A stretch of 64,000 bases of DNA, taken from Amorphophallus konjac (taxonomy: Eukaryota > Streptophyta > Magnoliopsida > Alismatales > Araceae). Below, in pieces: positions 11,299 through 23,117 of this stretch. The translations under genes were made by a program, and so were the position numbers. Location: contig CM040121.1 in the NCBI GenBank assembly GCA_022559845.1, forward strand, positions 509,186,566-509,250,565. Direction: 5' to 3'. The stretch's first letter is position 1. Each line of letters begins with the position of its first letter. The notes below the pieces were generated by a model. That model saw only the letters and a list, made by a program, of their open reading frames with translations. It was not told the DNA's origin and did not search any database.

Positions 11299-14200
11299 AG
11301 TGATTGTGGACGTACATAGGAATTCGAAATATTGCAGTGATCAGAGTCTGTAAGGTCCAGTACAGTCGGTAGTTGGCATAGGGTTTTTTGTGGTTGTTTT
11401 TCGCTTGATTTCTCGCTTGAAGGCTTAAGTGCGCTGCGCGATGCTGTAAGGTGGTTGTTGTTCGCGGCTTTCGTGTCCGTATGGGGCCCAAGGGAGGTAA
11501 TAGAGAGGTTTCTTCCCGAAGGGTCGTGGCCCCGGTCGTGCTACGTTGAGTAAAGGTTGCTGGCAGGTGCGTTGCTGTGTTGCTGTGTTTGAGGAATCTG
11601 CAGCGAGGTCAGGTGGCTGGCGATGATTTATTGTGGTTAAGTGGCCATGAGCGTGCTCTGAGGGAGCTGTTGTCGAGTCTGGTCACCCCAGCTTGAGGTT
11701 ATCCAGCCCCTGAGGTGTTAAGATTGTGATTTAAGGTGGCAGAGCGGGTGTTCTGATCGAGAGGTGCGCTCGGGTGAGCGGAGGATCTTCTCGGTGAGTT
11801 GCTGATTTTTGAGCCTGATGTTCTCGTCATGCTCTATGATGTCAGAAATGACGTGTCGGTCTCGATTATTTTACGAATTTCGAGCAGAATTGGGCGGAGT
11901 TGTCCCAGTAAGTTTTTGCTCCTGCGCCCTTGTGTGCGAATGGGTTGTGTTCGCTTGGATTTGGCTTGAGTTGTGAAGGTTCCGTGGTGAGTTTCGGGAC
12001 TCGAGGATGAGCGTTGACGGTTGTCGATTATGGCTCATGTGCGGCTCTTGGCGTGGCATGTTGCAGTTCGAGGAAATTACAGTGGTGGTGCATCGAGAGA
12101 TGTTGTGATTGTGGTCCGACGTGACACTTGCCGAGTGTGTCGGAGGCGCTGACCTGATGGAAGCGATAGTTTTCTCGGTGCTGGAAGGTGCTGTTCCCAG
12201 CATGCGCGAGATTTGAGGTTAGGTCAAGCATGGAGATTTTCCGTTGATCGGAGGTGTGTTGGTTTCCCTATGGTTGGATGGATTGCATTTGGCTAAGGTT
12301 CGTCATCTTGCATTGTGTGTCCGGATTGGTTGGTCTTTGTGTGCCATGAAGTCCGTGCGAAACGAGTTCCGCATTTTGGCAAGGTGGTTGCCTGTGAGAA
12401 GTCCTGCCCAATTCCCTTGTTACGTGAGGGTGTGTCGGCACTGCTCCGGAAGGATGACTGCTGGCTAGGCGGTGTTTGAGAGAATTCTTGGCTGGTGTTG
12501 GAACTTTCCGATGCATGGCGGATCGGAGCCTGCGGAGTCACAGAGGGTTGCTAGATTATGAGGGAGAATTTGTGCTAGGGGTCCGAGGTAAGGGAGCTTT
12601 CCTCACCTATTTTCTGAAGTTGGCCAGTCGAGTTATAGATTGTCAGGATGGCGAGTCTCGAGTTGCCATGTTGGCTGTGCGCGTGGATCAGAGTGCGCAG
12701 TGGAAGCTTGGTGGGCCCATAACTCACAGGTCCAAGATCGTAGCGTTGGCTGCTACGGGCTGATTCATGAGGTTGCGTTGAGCATCGGAGGATTGGTTCC
12801 TCGATGTGAGACGTGTTGTTGCCGTGTCGTTGCTCGAGATATTATGGTTCTTGGCACTGGCTGGATAGAGTGTTGGAGAAAAATGTTGGCAAGTGTGCCG
12901 CATGAGTACCCTGTTCATGTGATGGAAGCCGTGTCAGGCGTCGGTGCTAGACCCGGATGGGGTTGCTGAGGATGTCGCCTGACGGAGGTCGAGGACGTGT
13001 TGGTCAGAGTCGGTGGCTTGGTGCCCTACTTGTATTGGAGGTTGTGTCCTCAGATGAGATAGTGTTTTGAGGAAGTGATCTCTGACAGATTATGGGTCCC
13101 AGTTGGCAGCTGTGAGTGGCTGGTGAGCCTAACAGTGTGATCGACCACAGCAGCGTCTGTAGGTTATGGTCGTGTCAGATTGTGGCGGACAGGACCCAAC
13201 TGTGAAGAGAATCTGTGTCGTTTGAAGACTTGTGTGCATTGGTCGTGGTGTTGGTGACTAGGTTGCCGTAATATTGAATGGCACTTTTCTCCCCTAGAGA
13301 CGTGTGCCATGAATTGTTCCGGTGGTGTCCCGTGGCTCTGTGGTGCGGGCGGAATCGGGATTGGCAGGTGTCCACTTGGACTAGTTGAGATGAAGGTTTC
13401 GATGAGACAAAATGGAAGAGTGATGCCTGTGCGTGGAGGTCATTGATGGGACGTTGGCGTTGGAGTGGTTATCCCTGGTCTGGTGACCAGCATGGGAGGA
13501 TTTCCCTGTAAGTCTGAGTCGAGTGAGGTGATGACTGAAGACTCTTGAGTCTTGTTTTTGGTTTCATAGTGCTCCCTTGAAAGGCTTGAGTTGGCGCGAT
13601 GATCAGTATCGGATGCGGTGTCCGAGAGGAGTGCAGCTCGAGATGTGGTAATTGTCTATGTGTGAGTCAGCGGATGGCCCATCGAGGTTTGGAATGTGCC
13701 CTTCAGACCTGGTGTAGGACCAGGAAAGGCAGAAGAAGTTGAGTAAGAGGAGGGTTTCCCGTTGACGAGCAGCTAGTGATCAGCATGTGGTCTTTTATAG
13801 ATAGCAGATGTTGTTGGTTGTGCATCGTGAACGGTGAGAGCCGTGTATCAGTGAAGCCTTTTTGGTGGCCGTTCTATGGTGTGCTTTCCGGATGGGATCT
13901 AGGCTTTGTCGAAGTTTGAGTTCTGACAGAGTTGGTCACGTGCTGTTGTGAGCTGATGGAGGCTTTGTATTGGTTGTTCCCTTGACCAGGGCATGCAACC
14001 AGTCAGCTGGTTGTGAAGCTGATGTGTGAATTGTCCGCCGACCATAGGATGGATCGGTCGGTAGCTGTTTCTCGTGACGAGGACTGTGTCTCCTCGGTGA
14101 GCGAGATTGCGACAGCGGTGCCATGATTGGTTTTCCTTGTGATTGAGGTGATGCCGGACTGTGTCCTTTGGTGTATGCCTACTCTGATAGCCGGTGTGCG

Positions 14201-14377
14201 CGGTAGGCGGAGCGAGATGTCGTTCGTTATTGTAGTCTGGCTGTGTCCCTCAGGAGAGGAGCTTTCGTTACAATCGAGGTTTTCTGTGCTGGGACTCTAA
14301 CAATGTTGTCAGTTGGTTACGGTGTTCTTCCCATGTGACTTGGTGCTAATCCTGAATTTCGAGGATGAAATTTCTTT

Positions 14378-14390
14378 AAGGGGGGAGGGC
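14378..14390 (+). other. Polypurine tract
   Basis: AAGGGGGGAGGGC lies immediately before the 3' LTR start at 14391. It is preceded by the chromovirus-typical GAATTTCGAGGATGAAATT, and primes plus-strand cDNA synthesis. Confidence 0.85.
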
Positions 14391-17300
14391 TGTAATGCCC
14401 CAGATTTTTTGGATATTTTTCGGATCATTTTCGTGTGTCTTAGAGTGTATTTTGTCTTTATACGTGTTTTTTCCTGATGTACCTTCGGAACTCTGTGCAG
14501 GGCGAACCGTGATATTCTCCGACTCCGAGACAGTATCGACGCGTTGTGTTCCTCCCGAAGATCGCGAAGATAATTTTTCATATTTTTCTAAATTTCTGGA
14601 ATTTTTGGGTTTTTCTATATATATTAACCTCTTTTCCTCTCTCCCCATCTCTCATTTCTCTCTTCCCTCCCTCTCTCTTCTCACGCTCTCTCCTCTCTCC
14701 CTCTCTTCTCCGTCGACCGACGGAGGTCGATAGGGGCGAGGCGACGAGGATCGTGGGGCTTGGGGCGGCGAGGATGGAGCGAGGATCACGATGGTGGAGG
14801 CAGTTCATGGGATCACGAGCCGGCGGTGCTTTAACGGCGTTTTCTTCATGGATCGACGATCTCGGTGCGTGAAATCTTCGGTGGAGGTAGGGAGATGAAT
14901 CCCCAGCTCGTGTACTTCATTTCCCGTGATTTTGGTAGGTCGTGGTGAGCCGAGCGGGCATATTTGAGCTTTTTGGGGGAAAGTCATGTTTTTGGGGAGT
15001 GAGCCGGATCTAGCATTTTAATGCCTTATTCTATGGTTTGATGGCGTCTTTGGATGCCTTGGGGCTTGGGGAAGGGTTCCCCTTTGTTTCCTCTTCACGT
15101 GGGCGTGCATGGGGCGTGGAATGGAGTTTTCCACCGAACTCGCCGTTTTCGGGTTACCAGAATAGAAACGGTCTTAACAGGAACAGCCTATAGGTGAAGC
15201 GGTCCCCAGGGAGACTGTTACCTGTCCGTCTCACCGTGTTTTGGGGCTACGGTTATACGATAGACCGCTACGCCTATCTTAGCGGTCTAAGGTAGACCGT
15301 TTTCCTGGATGGGCAGTCATGGTCTGGCCGCCACTCGCCCCTTATGTCGGTTGGCTAGGCGGTCGTGCGATAGACCGTCTGGCATGTTTTGCAGTCTGGT
15401 GGGGACTGCCTGGGTCCAACGGCGGCCTATCGGCTGACCTTTTCCCTCTGAGGGTCAGCGCGACCCCCAAGGGCGAGTGTTGACCGTGAACGAGCCTTTT
15501 TGCTTTGCGGTCACGGGATGATCGCCTCGTTTCCGGTTGCGGTCCTAGGGTGACCGTTTAACCTTTTTAGCGCCCCAGAGCATTGCGGTCCGGTGGAGGC
15601 CGCTTCTGCTTGGAGCGGTCTAACGGTAGACCGTGTCATTCTTTGAACGGTTTGGCGGTAGACCGTTGATTTTGGGAGTTGCGGCCCATGTGAGACCGTT
15701 TTCTTCTCCTGGCGGTCCAGGCTTGACCGCCTTTCCCTGAGACGGCCCAGGGGAGGCCGCCTCTGGGTTTTCGCACTTGCTAGGCCCGTTTAGTGTCGTG
15801 TTGACCTCCGGTCGACTCAGTTGTGACCCAGTGGTCGACCTTCAGTCTCGTGGATGTTCCGGACACCCCATGGGTTCTGTGTCCGTGTTTTTGGGGTGTT
15901 TGGAGGTACCGTGTTATCTCGATTAGCGTGCCCATAGATTAAGAGGGTCTGGGTGACGCTATGTGTGTGTTCTGGGCATTCGTGTTACGTTTGGTTGAGT
16001 CACTGTGTATCGGTGGGAGTGCGGTGGGGTTTCTCCCGCATGTCGTAGATTTCTCTGGAAGATGGTTCCCGAGTGGGCTAAGTGTATGGCCTTGGACTGC
16101 GAGTCCAGTCATCCAGCATGGGGCTGGAGGTTTCCCGCTCATCCCTTGAATGGGGAATCGGCGTGGTGGCTTGTGAGCTACCATGGGAATCGTGCTTCTG
16201 TGTTTTATGCGTGGGACGTGTATGTGGCCTGTGGACTATGAGTCCAATTACCCAGCCCGGGGCTGGAGGGTTTCTCAGTTCCCTTTCTGAGGGAATGGTC
16301 TTAGCAGTTGTGAACTGCCTTGTGAGATGTCGTGCCGAGAATTCTGACCCTAGGGCTAGGGCAGATTGACGGCGTGGAGCCGTTCAGTGCAACGGTCTTG
16401 ACCCCGAGTCTTGTGACTCAAGGACCGTTGGATTTAGTGAGTCTAGAGGACTGTCCAGAGTCTAGTGGCTCGACGCCACTTGGTTCTTCTTGACTTTCGC
16501 GCAGGATGCGTGCGTGTTTCTCAGAGTTTCTCCTCGGAGAGTGGTCACATTAGTGACTCCCCACTAGTCGTAGCCTTCCGACACGCGAGTGGTCCCACCA
16601 GAGAGTGGTGGCGAGGCTACCCCAGAGAGACGATTTTTAGGCTAGTTACCGTCGGGCCCCACGTCTTGCAGCCAGAGTCCGACTGAGGGGAAAATCAGTC
16701 AGAGGGCCAGACCTAGGACGCATGGTCTGTGTGTGCACACGTAGTTGGGGGCAGTTGGACCCGCGCTGACTAGCCCGACCCCAGCTATTTCTTGTTCTTT
16801 GGTTACTTGTACGGTGTCCCCGTTCCGCCAGGGTGCGATGAGGGGGACACTTGAGGCGCGGTCTAGGACGCCAGGGGGCGCATCCGGCCTTGCTTCTGGT
16901 GGGCAGGTACTCCTGTCACGTGAGACGTGACTCTCATGTTTTCGGGTTTCATTTTCCGTCTGCAAGTCGTGATTCCCCCTATAGTTTCAGGGAGTGTTCC
17001 CGAGGTAGTGGTCTAGAGGTTTTTCCGGTGAGCGTCACCGAGGGTTTCCCTAGATGGTGTTAGGTCCACGACTGCGAGGTTGTGATGGTTTCTTCTAGCG
17101 GCGTAGCCAGAGGTTCTCCCGTTAGTTCGGTAGTCCCCCGACTGTGAGATCGGGACGCGTTTTCTCGGCACAGTAGGAGTAGCTGTAGTGCCGAGTTTTG
17201 ACCGGCCACCGGTTCACTGTTCCTGCTGTAGCTGTAGCTGCTTTTCTTTCCGCTACCGACGTTGTTCCCGGTTGGGGTTCCGCGGGATCCCTATTGAGCC

Positions 17301-17638
17301 AGTGACAGGAGGCTCACCCTTGCTTTTCAAGTGCGGTGGTTCTTCCTCGAGATTCGAGCGTGTTTTGCGGAGGTTCTTAGTTGCCAGTTGGTCGGGCCGA
17401 GTGTTCATTCAGCATTGGGTACGTTATCTACCTTAGACTGTACTTTTGTTGGACTGGACTCTGCTGTTGTAATTATTTATTTATTTCTATTATTTGTTGA
17501 ATTGTCCTACTTTATTTCCTATTTCTTTGTACCTCCACACTCCTTCTAGCCCTTCCGAGTCCTCCCGGCTAGTGGGTGGCTGGCCAGGATTCGAATGGTA
17601 TCGGGCTCCTCCCGATATCCGGATCTTGGGTCGTTACA
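14391..17638 (+). repeat. 3' LTR (3248 bp)
   Basis: Begins TGTAATGCCCCAG and ends GGGTCGTTACA. It is collinear with the 5' LTR over its full length, including TATA box (14615-14626), dyad array and 3' tail (CCAGGATTCGAATGGTATC). It differs by scattered substitutions, mostly transitions, and a few small indels. It is followed by the TSD copy GCCGT at 17639. Confidence 0.9.
14615..14626 (+). promoter_or_regulatory. TATA box of the 3' LTR
   Basis: CTATATATATTA, identical to the box at 8269-8280. It could drive read-out transcription to the right, antisense to the DUF4283 remnant. Confidence 0.5.
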
Positions 17639-17643
17639 GCCGT

Positions 17644-18599
17644 CCCTAGAGGGACAGGGTCCCCTTGAGGTGTACTTGGATGAAGTCGTCCCGGTTCTGG
17701 AAACGCAGGAGGAGGTGCCACCCGTCCAAGGTGCTGAGGAGAAAATCCTCCTTGAAGCGGAAGTGCTGCGCAAGCATCGTTCTAATGACGGGCAGCGAAG
17801 GCCAGCGAAGAGGGGTCCTGGCAACAATGGTGTGCTTCAACGGGAGGAAGGAGAGCTGAATTTCCTCTAGAGAGAAGTAGGCCGCAGGTTCACCAGAGGG
17901 GGTGGAAGCACGCCCGTGAGCAAGGAAGGGGCAGGCCGAGGGGGAGAGCAAGTGGAGCAGAGCCTGGGCGAAGGAATGGGGGGGAGCTCCAGGGGGAGGG
18001 CCAGTCGAAGGGTCGGTAGTAGGACAGGGGGGAGGCTCCGCAGAACCCAAGACAGAGGGCGCAGGCGAAAGAGATCGGTGAAGGGAATGGGCGGCAGGAA
18101 CGAAGGATGGGGGGGCAGACCCGGCAGGGGTGGGTCCAACTGCATGGGGGACGTAGGGCGGGGGGGCACAGCCAAGGGCACTGGAGGGCGAGAGCAGGGT
18201 GGTGGCGAGAGGGCCAACAGAGGGAGGTGGGGGCTGGACGAGGGTGGAGGCCTGCGAGGGGAGGTGGCATGCAAGGGGAGTAGGGGCGGTGGCAGGAGGA
18301 CGTAGGAAGGGCTCGGCAGTAGGGGCAACAAGAAGGCACGAAGAGGAGGGACCGGTCACCGCCAAAGGAGACGAAGCCCCAGGGGGAAATAGAGTATCGT
18401 TTTCGGCCAGCGTCCCATCAAGGGCAGGTGAGGTGGAGGCCAAAAGCGACGTTGGGGTTGGCGAGGCAGAGGTCAGAAAGGAGGAAGTCAATGCTGGAGC
18501 TGAGTCAACAAGGGGGGGGGGAACCGAAGCAATATTTCCCGCCAACGATTGCGTGCTGGGATGGCAAAAAATGTGGCAACCAGTGGTAGGGTGAGACAC
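17644..18599 (-). pseudogene. DUF4283-type protein (LINE ORF1-like), N-terminal part
   Basis: A 317-codon frame starts at 18599 (MSHPTTGCHIF). Residues 1 to about 230 are a low-complexity Pro/Ser/Ala-rich region with no fold I recognise. The C-terminal roughly 80 residues carry the first half of DUF4283 (PSLPVIRTMLAQHFRF, then LSTLDGWHLLLRFQNRDDFI). DUF4283 proteins include the nucleic-acid-binding ORF1 products of plant L1-type LINEs. The frame ends in a TAG at 17646, next to the LTR-element insertion, and the second half of the domain is at 7880-8044. GC content is much higher than in flanking DNA. No LINE endonuclease or RT lies in the window, so a host DUF4283 gene remains possible. Confidence 0.6.
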
Positions 18600-18745
18600 G
18601 GTGGAGGGAAAGCCGGCGAGATGAGGGAACCCAGACTAAGCACCAGCACCGAACGGCAGGGCTGCACCGGGCCTCCCCCTCATCGCTGGTCATCGTCGGA
18701 GCACGCAGCCGCAGTGAAGATCAACCCGTAGGGGGGGAGGGTTCG
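18600..18745 (-). other. GC-rich upstream part of the DUF4283 unit
   Basis: Continues the high GC content of the DUF4283 coding region upstream of its chosen start. No promoter motif is clear. The join with the LTR-like sequence to the right lies near 18746 and shows no obvious TSD. Confidence 0.3.
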
Positions 18746-18805
18746 CGCGAGAGCTGGGATGGGCTGGGAGCTAGATCGATCTAATCTTGTAAAGCCTAGT
18801 TAACC

Positions 18806-18814
18806 CTATAAATA
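18806..18814 (+). promoter_or_regulatory. TATA box
   Basis: CTATAAATA followed by GACC, the same context as the TATA box at 60143-60151. Confidence 0.5.
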
Positions 18815-19564
18815 GACCTTAGGTTCGACCTACGTGAACCCTTTATTTGGAGCGTGTAGTTCGATGGTAAGGAGACACTATTTTAGGTTGGTTCTTTAGA
18901 ACTTTATGTTCTCCTTGGTTTTATCTAACTCACGTTCAATTTTCATACTAGAAGACCCAGCCATTGGAGAGTTAGAGCGTCTGCAAGTCTCTGGTTCGCT
19001 GCAGGCTGCACAGGAAATAGTGCACCGGTCCAGTGAAGACCAGAAAATTAGAAGCCCTAAACGAGGTTAGTTCAAGTTGAGTCTTTAGAACTTTTTGTTC
19101 TCCTTTATATCTTCTACCTACTCTCCAAATTTCATAGATTTAGGTCAAGAGGATCAGGAGATAGAGGGATGAGAAGTTGCTAGTTTAGCACAAGATGTGC
19201 AGAAACTAGGGTCGACTTTCAGACAGAAATTCAAAGTCTAGGGATCAAATCAAAGGTAGACTATCTCATAAAAAGACTAAATTAACAAGTTAAGAATAAA
19301 AGTCCTCTAGTTTCATGTGATTTCATGCTTTCTACTAGTCGTATTTCATGTTTTACTATGACTGCACATCTAGGTTATTTCTACATGCATAGTCCTGCAC
19401 CTTCTAATTAAAGATAATAACTTGGGCATGATTCATGTATTTCAATGAACCCTCTTCATTATAAATATATATGTTCTTACATGTTATCCATTTATTCCCC
19501 ATGATTCTCAAAAATTTATTGCCCTAGGATAGGCCTTGCACTCGATAGCTATGTGCTGTCTGAT

Positions 19565-20450
19565 GCAGGATAGAAACGGTCTACAAAGGACCGCTAAAAC
19601 TATAATAGCGGTTCCCAAATGACCGCTAGCGTATAAAAGTGGTCCAAATAAGACCGCTACTAGCAGAAATGGTCCTCATAAGATCACCTTTATATTCTAA
19701 TTTTCTGCACTTTGTTAACTCTAAACAGATTACAGATTGACCCTATTGTATATATGTTAGGCCAAGTTAATGAGGTTATATTCCTGGGTGTGGCTTTATT
19801 TTTATAAACTTGGTTATATTGTTCATCCATCATGATAGATTCCATATCCTTAATATGCTTTAAACCTATTTTTAGCTTATGCTACTTTCATGTCAAAACA
19901 TATACTCTTGTATTAATGATAATATTTTCATGCGATTCATGGACTTGTTTAGTGATGATTTGATCGTTGTTTTACCACGATCCCTTCTCATCTACAGTCT
20001 TTTCTTAAGTACATGACACGTATTCCTGTACGATGTCTTTAGTTACACTTTGTACTCATAGGCACACAATCTTGGACTTGTGATCCTCTCCGTTGGATAT
20101 TCCTTCCACCGGACTAGGTGATCTTATTTCAAGGCCTCGTAAGTCTCCGCGAGCCTAGGATTCCCACTAGGACGCCGAGCTGGTTATACCCTCAAAACCC
20201 ATTGATCTAGAGAGCACTCAAACTTATCGATATTTTCTGTAGTCAGGATAATAGCGGTTCTCAAGCGACCGCTACTGTCTAGTAGCGGTTCTGGAATGAC
20301 CGTGTCTATCCAGATTTCACTCCTACGTCGACACTTTTCTCTCTGTCATCGACTCTTCATAGAAATGGTCCTTATATGACCGCATCTGTATAGAGACGGT
20401 CCTGGCAAGACCACTTCAGTCCAGAAACGGTCCAGACTTGACCGTTTTAT
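19565..20450. repeat. CGGTC...GACCG dyad array, second family
   Basis: Nine or so 22-24 bp units in two clusters (19568-19690 and 20250-20440). Examples are AAACGGTCTACAAAGGACCG, AGCGGTTCCCAAATGACCG, AGCGGTTCTCAAGCGACCG and AAACGGTCCAGACTTGACCG. The flanking LTR is otherwise dissimilar to 8045-11284, yet the dyad is the same. Confidence 0.7.
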
Positions 20451-21583
20451 GTCTAAGCTGTGGTTAACCCAGGGTTTGACCCAAGGGTTGATTTTCCTAT
20501 GTTCCTAGATGGTCTATTGATTATCTAGACTTTAACATCTTGTTCAATAAGCTATTAATGAATTATGAAAGTTAAAGAATATGTCGTTATGTTGTCGAAT
20601 TCTTTCTGTGGCATGACCTTATTTTAAATTAGTCTTTGAATTCTCATGTTCTTAATTGAAGCATTCTTACCTTGATATTGGTTATCATAAGCTTATTGTT
20701 GAATTGCACATTACTGGTCGAACTTTATTGATATTTCTCGTGGAAGTAACTTGATTTATAGCTTAAAGATGCAGTTCGGGCACTGATTGTGTCTAAGGGC
20801 TCCATGTTAGTCCCCTCGATTGATTGTCGAAAACGTGCTGAAAACCATGGGGTACGATGATATCGGCGTCGCATTGCGCTGAGAGTACTTATTTTTATAG
20901 ACGAGTGAAAACCACGAGACTATACATGAAATTATTACATTCTTGATCACATGACTTTCTAGTGCATACCTTCATTGTTATAAATAGTACATTCTCGATA
21001 CATGCTAGTACATTCTTGTTATATGAAAGGTCACTATATATTCTTGAATGATTATCCTCTTAATCTATATCATAAATCTCATGTCTTCATAGTGATATCT
21101 TGTTACTTGCGTTGTTACTATGGTTTTGTTCGCATGTTTCATCTTATTTTCTAGAGCTAAATTGTTAATTACTTAAACATTGCATTCAGTTGATACGAAG
21201 ATACCTACTGGGCAAGTGTGCTCCTTCCCTACTTTTCTAATCTTTTCAGGACATTCTAGCAGGGATTCGGACTACTCAAGTGACGAGTCCGAGAGTGAAT
21301 AAAGATCGAGAGAAGACCTAGTAGAGTCATGAGTCATGTCGGGTCTATGTAATTTTTCATTTATTTGAGTCTAGTAAAAAGAGTCAATTATCAGTGTACT
21401 TTGGATATTATTCAATAAGTAAAGTTTTGAGTATATTATCTTGTACATTCTCTTTTATGTGTGAATGTGTTAACGCTCTGATTATATTGTTCGCTTGCGG
21501 CGTATTAACCGACTGTTTACGTTTCCGATTAGTTTCGCTGCATAATCTCAAGATGTGAGACTGCCATCGAACAATCGGAACTC

Positions 21584-22004
21584 AAAAACTTCAAACAAAG
21601 GATAGAGGCCTTGATGGAGCAGTGAGACATGCATACCACTTGAACGTCCATTTCAGACCTTCAAAATGCGGGGTTCCATGTTAGACATTATAGCATCATT
21701 CTTCTTTAGTAGTAGTGTACTTCTCAAGATTAGCCATTTCTTTTTTGGTTCTTTCAATCATATGTACTGCAACTTGCATATAGTGGCATCTCCATTATGG
21801 GGGGGAGAATCCTCTCATCATCATCACCGATTATCATAATACTGAAACGATTATAACATATCGGTGTTGTGATTCAAGGGCATCCATTGATGTTCCTTTC
21901 TTTTCTTGATTAGTGTTTTCTCACTCTCCAACATAGTATGCGTGCAGCTACACGAAGCATGCTGCCAGATCTGCCACCATGACACATGGTGTGGGATTGA
22001 CAAT

Positions 22005-22006
<2 letters not shown>
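21584..22006. other. No recognisable gene
   Basis: Mixed-composition DNA. A short stretch at about 21590-21670 could be the degraded end of a coding region (an Ala-Leu-Met-Glu-Gln-stop on the plus strand), but it is too short to name. Confidence 0.3.

Positions 22007-22081
<75 letters not shown>
22007..22081. repeat. Compound microsatellite (TC)n(TA)n
   Basis: About 18 TC units followed directly by about 19 TA units. The open frames across it are artefacts. Confidence 0.95.
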
Positions 22082-22085
<4 letters not shown>

Positions 22086-22399
22086 ACGATGCCGCCACCC
22101 CACACACTCCAGGTGGCCAGGCGTCCATAACAACTTTGTACCACCATCTCACATTCTTTACCGGAGGCCACGTGTCCATAACAACATGTACCTGTAGAAC
22201 ATTCCGGAGCGTCCCCATCGCTACTCTGTTGGGAGCACGTCCATACCTTGTAACCAACATGGTCTATATATACATGATAAGGGGCGGTGATAGAAGGCAT
22301 CCGACCCTATTCCACTATTGCTCTGTTCTCTTTTCCCTTACTTTCCAACTATAAATCAGCAACGAGTCTAATTTGGTTTGGGTTTAAGTAGATTTCCCG
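22082..22399. repeat. Short tandem repeat with G-box, TATA-like sequence
   Basis: GGCCAGGCGTCCATAACAAC (22115) and GGCCACGTGTCCATAACAAC (22166) are 51 bp apart, and a weaker third copy (GCACGTCCATACCTTGTAAC) lies near 22230. The second contains a CACGTG G-box. A TATA-like TATATATA sits at 22265-22272. This could be the remains of a promoter, but no coding region follows. Confidence 0.4.
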
Positions 22400-22634
22400 G
22401 AGAGTAATCTAAGAATTTATTTTTTTATATTAAAAACAGAGCGATTTTATAATTAAGAGTTACTTCACCACATCTCTGTATACATTCTGGTTCATTTATT
22501 TGTCTGATTATATTTGATGTTTCGTTTGAACTCACACGGATGATGAATCGGATTTGCATACAATTAACTGATTCTACGTCCACCCCTCTCAACAGAGAGG
22601 ATTCCACTATGTATGAGCTACACAAACGTAGCAC

Positions 22635-22660
22635 TCACACACACACACACACACACACAC
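22635..22660. repeat. (AC)n microsatellite
   Basis: About 13 AC units; a shorter run lies at 22735-22749. Both are in the U5-like part of the copia-like LTR. Confidence 0.9.
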
Positions 22661-23117
22661 GAGGTCGATGATCTCAGTCCACGCACACACGTCCGAGCAT
22701 GAACGCATGCATCACTCGGAGATAGGATCTCTGACCACACACACACACATGAATATCTGAGTTCTACAGTAAATGAAATCAGAAATACATTGAAGGATCA
22801 AATCTAAGTCAAAACAACTATGGACGAGCTCCCCCTTTCTGATGCAAGTATTGGCATGAGATGATCCTGCAGATTGGGATGGCTGCTAGCAGAACCACTG
22901 AAGAGGTTGAAGCTTGGATGATGATCACAGCAGTCTGAAGGGTTCCCGGACTTGTAGAAGGATGGAACTATCTGAGAATCACGACCTTTTCTTCAGGGAA
23001 GAAGCCTTTTCTTCAACTAGTTCGTCCGCCCTATTTCTTCGGATGAAACTCGCGCAAGCTCGTGCGGCAACTTTTATCTCCAGGTCGTGTGTTTTCTAAA
23101 CGCCCTAATCATTGGGC

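Larger units (their letters stand above)
11285..14390 (+). mobile_element. Internal region without recognisable coding capacity
   Basis: This 3.1-kb stretch lies between the LTRs. On the sense strand it is rich in G and T and broken by many stops. A possible gag start (MGPKGGNREVSS at about 11480) stops within about 30 codons. Antisense open frames of up to 110 codons are rich in H, T, N and S and carry no domain, so I regard them as a product of base composition. The region may be a strongly decayed chromovirus interior or a replacement sequence of other origin. Confidence 0.6.
8045..17638 (+). mobile_element. Complete non-autonomous LTR retrotransposon (chromovirus-derived, LARD-like)
   Basis: A structurally complete element of 9594 bp with two long LTRs (8045-11284 and 14391-17638), a PBS and a polypurine tract. 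Perfect 5-bp target duplications GCCGT flank it (8040-8044 and 17639-17643). The internal region has no gag, PR, RT or INT that I can recognise, so mobility would depend on enzymes from elsewhere. The GAATTTCGAGGATGAAATT motif just before the PPT is characteristic of Tekay/Del chromoviruses. The first roughly 95 bp of the two LTRs differ at about 9 positions by eye, so the insertion is not recent. The element interrupts a DUF4283 coding region. Confidence 0.9.
18746..21583 (+). mobile_element. LTR/UTR-like sequence related to the Tat/Ogre-like element at 59268
   Basis: There are no coding regions in this 2.8 kb. Several blocks match the 59268-62200 region in the same order: CTATAAATAGACC; a CAAG(T/C)CTCTGGTTC stretch; a CGGTC/GACCG dyad array; and a block with GTAAG(T)C...GAGCC...GGATTCCCAC. 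That order makes it a diverged relative of the LTR/leader on the right. It lacks a recognisable LTR start, which may have been removed by the DUF4283/LINE insertion. A polyadenylation-like GAATAAAG lies near 21297. The right end is uncertain. Confidence 0.5.

Noticed and set aside
11871..13375. Antisense ORFs of 60-110 codons inside the non-autonomous element
   Set aside because: Rich in His, Thr, Asn and Ser, as expected from the complement of G/T-rich DNA; none shows a domain or continues across the region.
17867..18594. Overlapping 130-154 codon ORFs on both strands
   Set aside because: Shadow frames of the GC-rich Pro/Ser-rich N-terminus of the DUF4283 ORF; the frame at 17646-18599 is the only one reaching a recognisable domain.
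21851..22300. 149-codon minus-strand ORF across the TC/TA microsatellite
   Set aside because: The centre is a translated microsatellite (IYIY... and ERER...), with no domain on either side.
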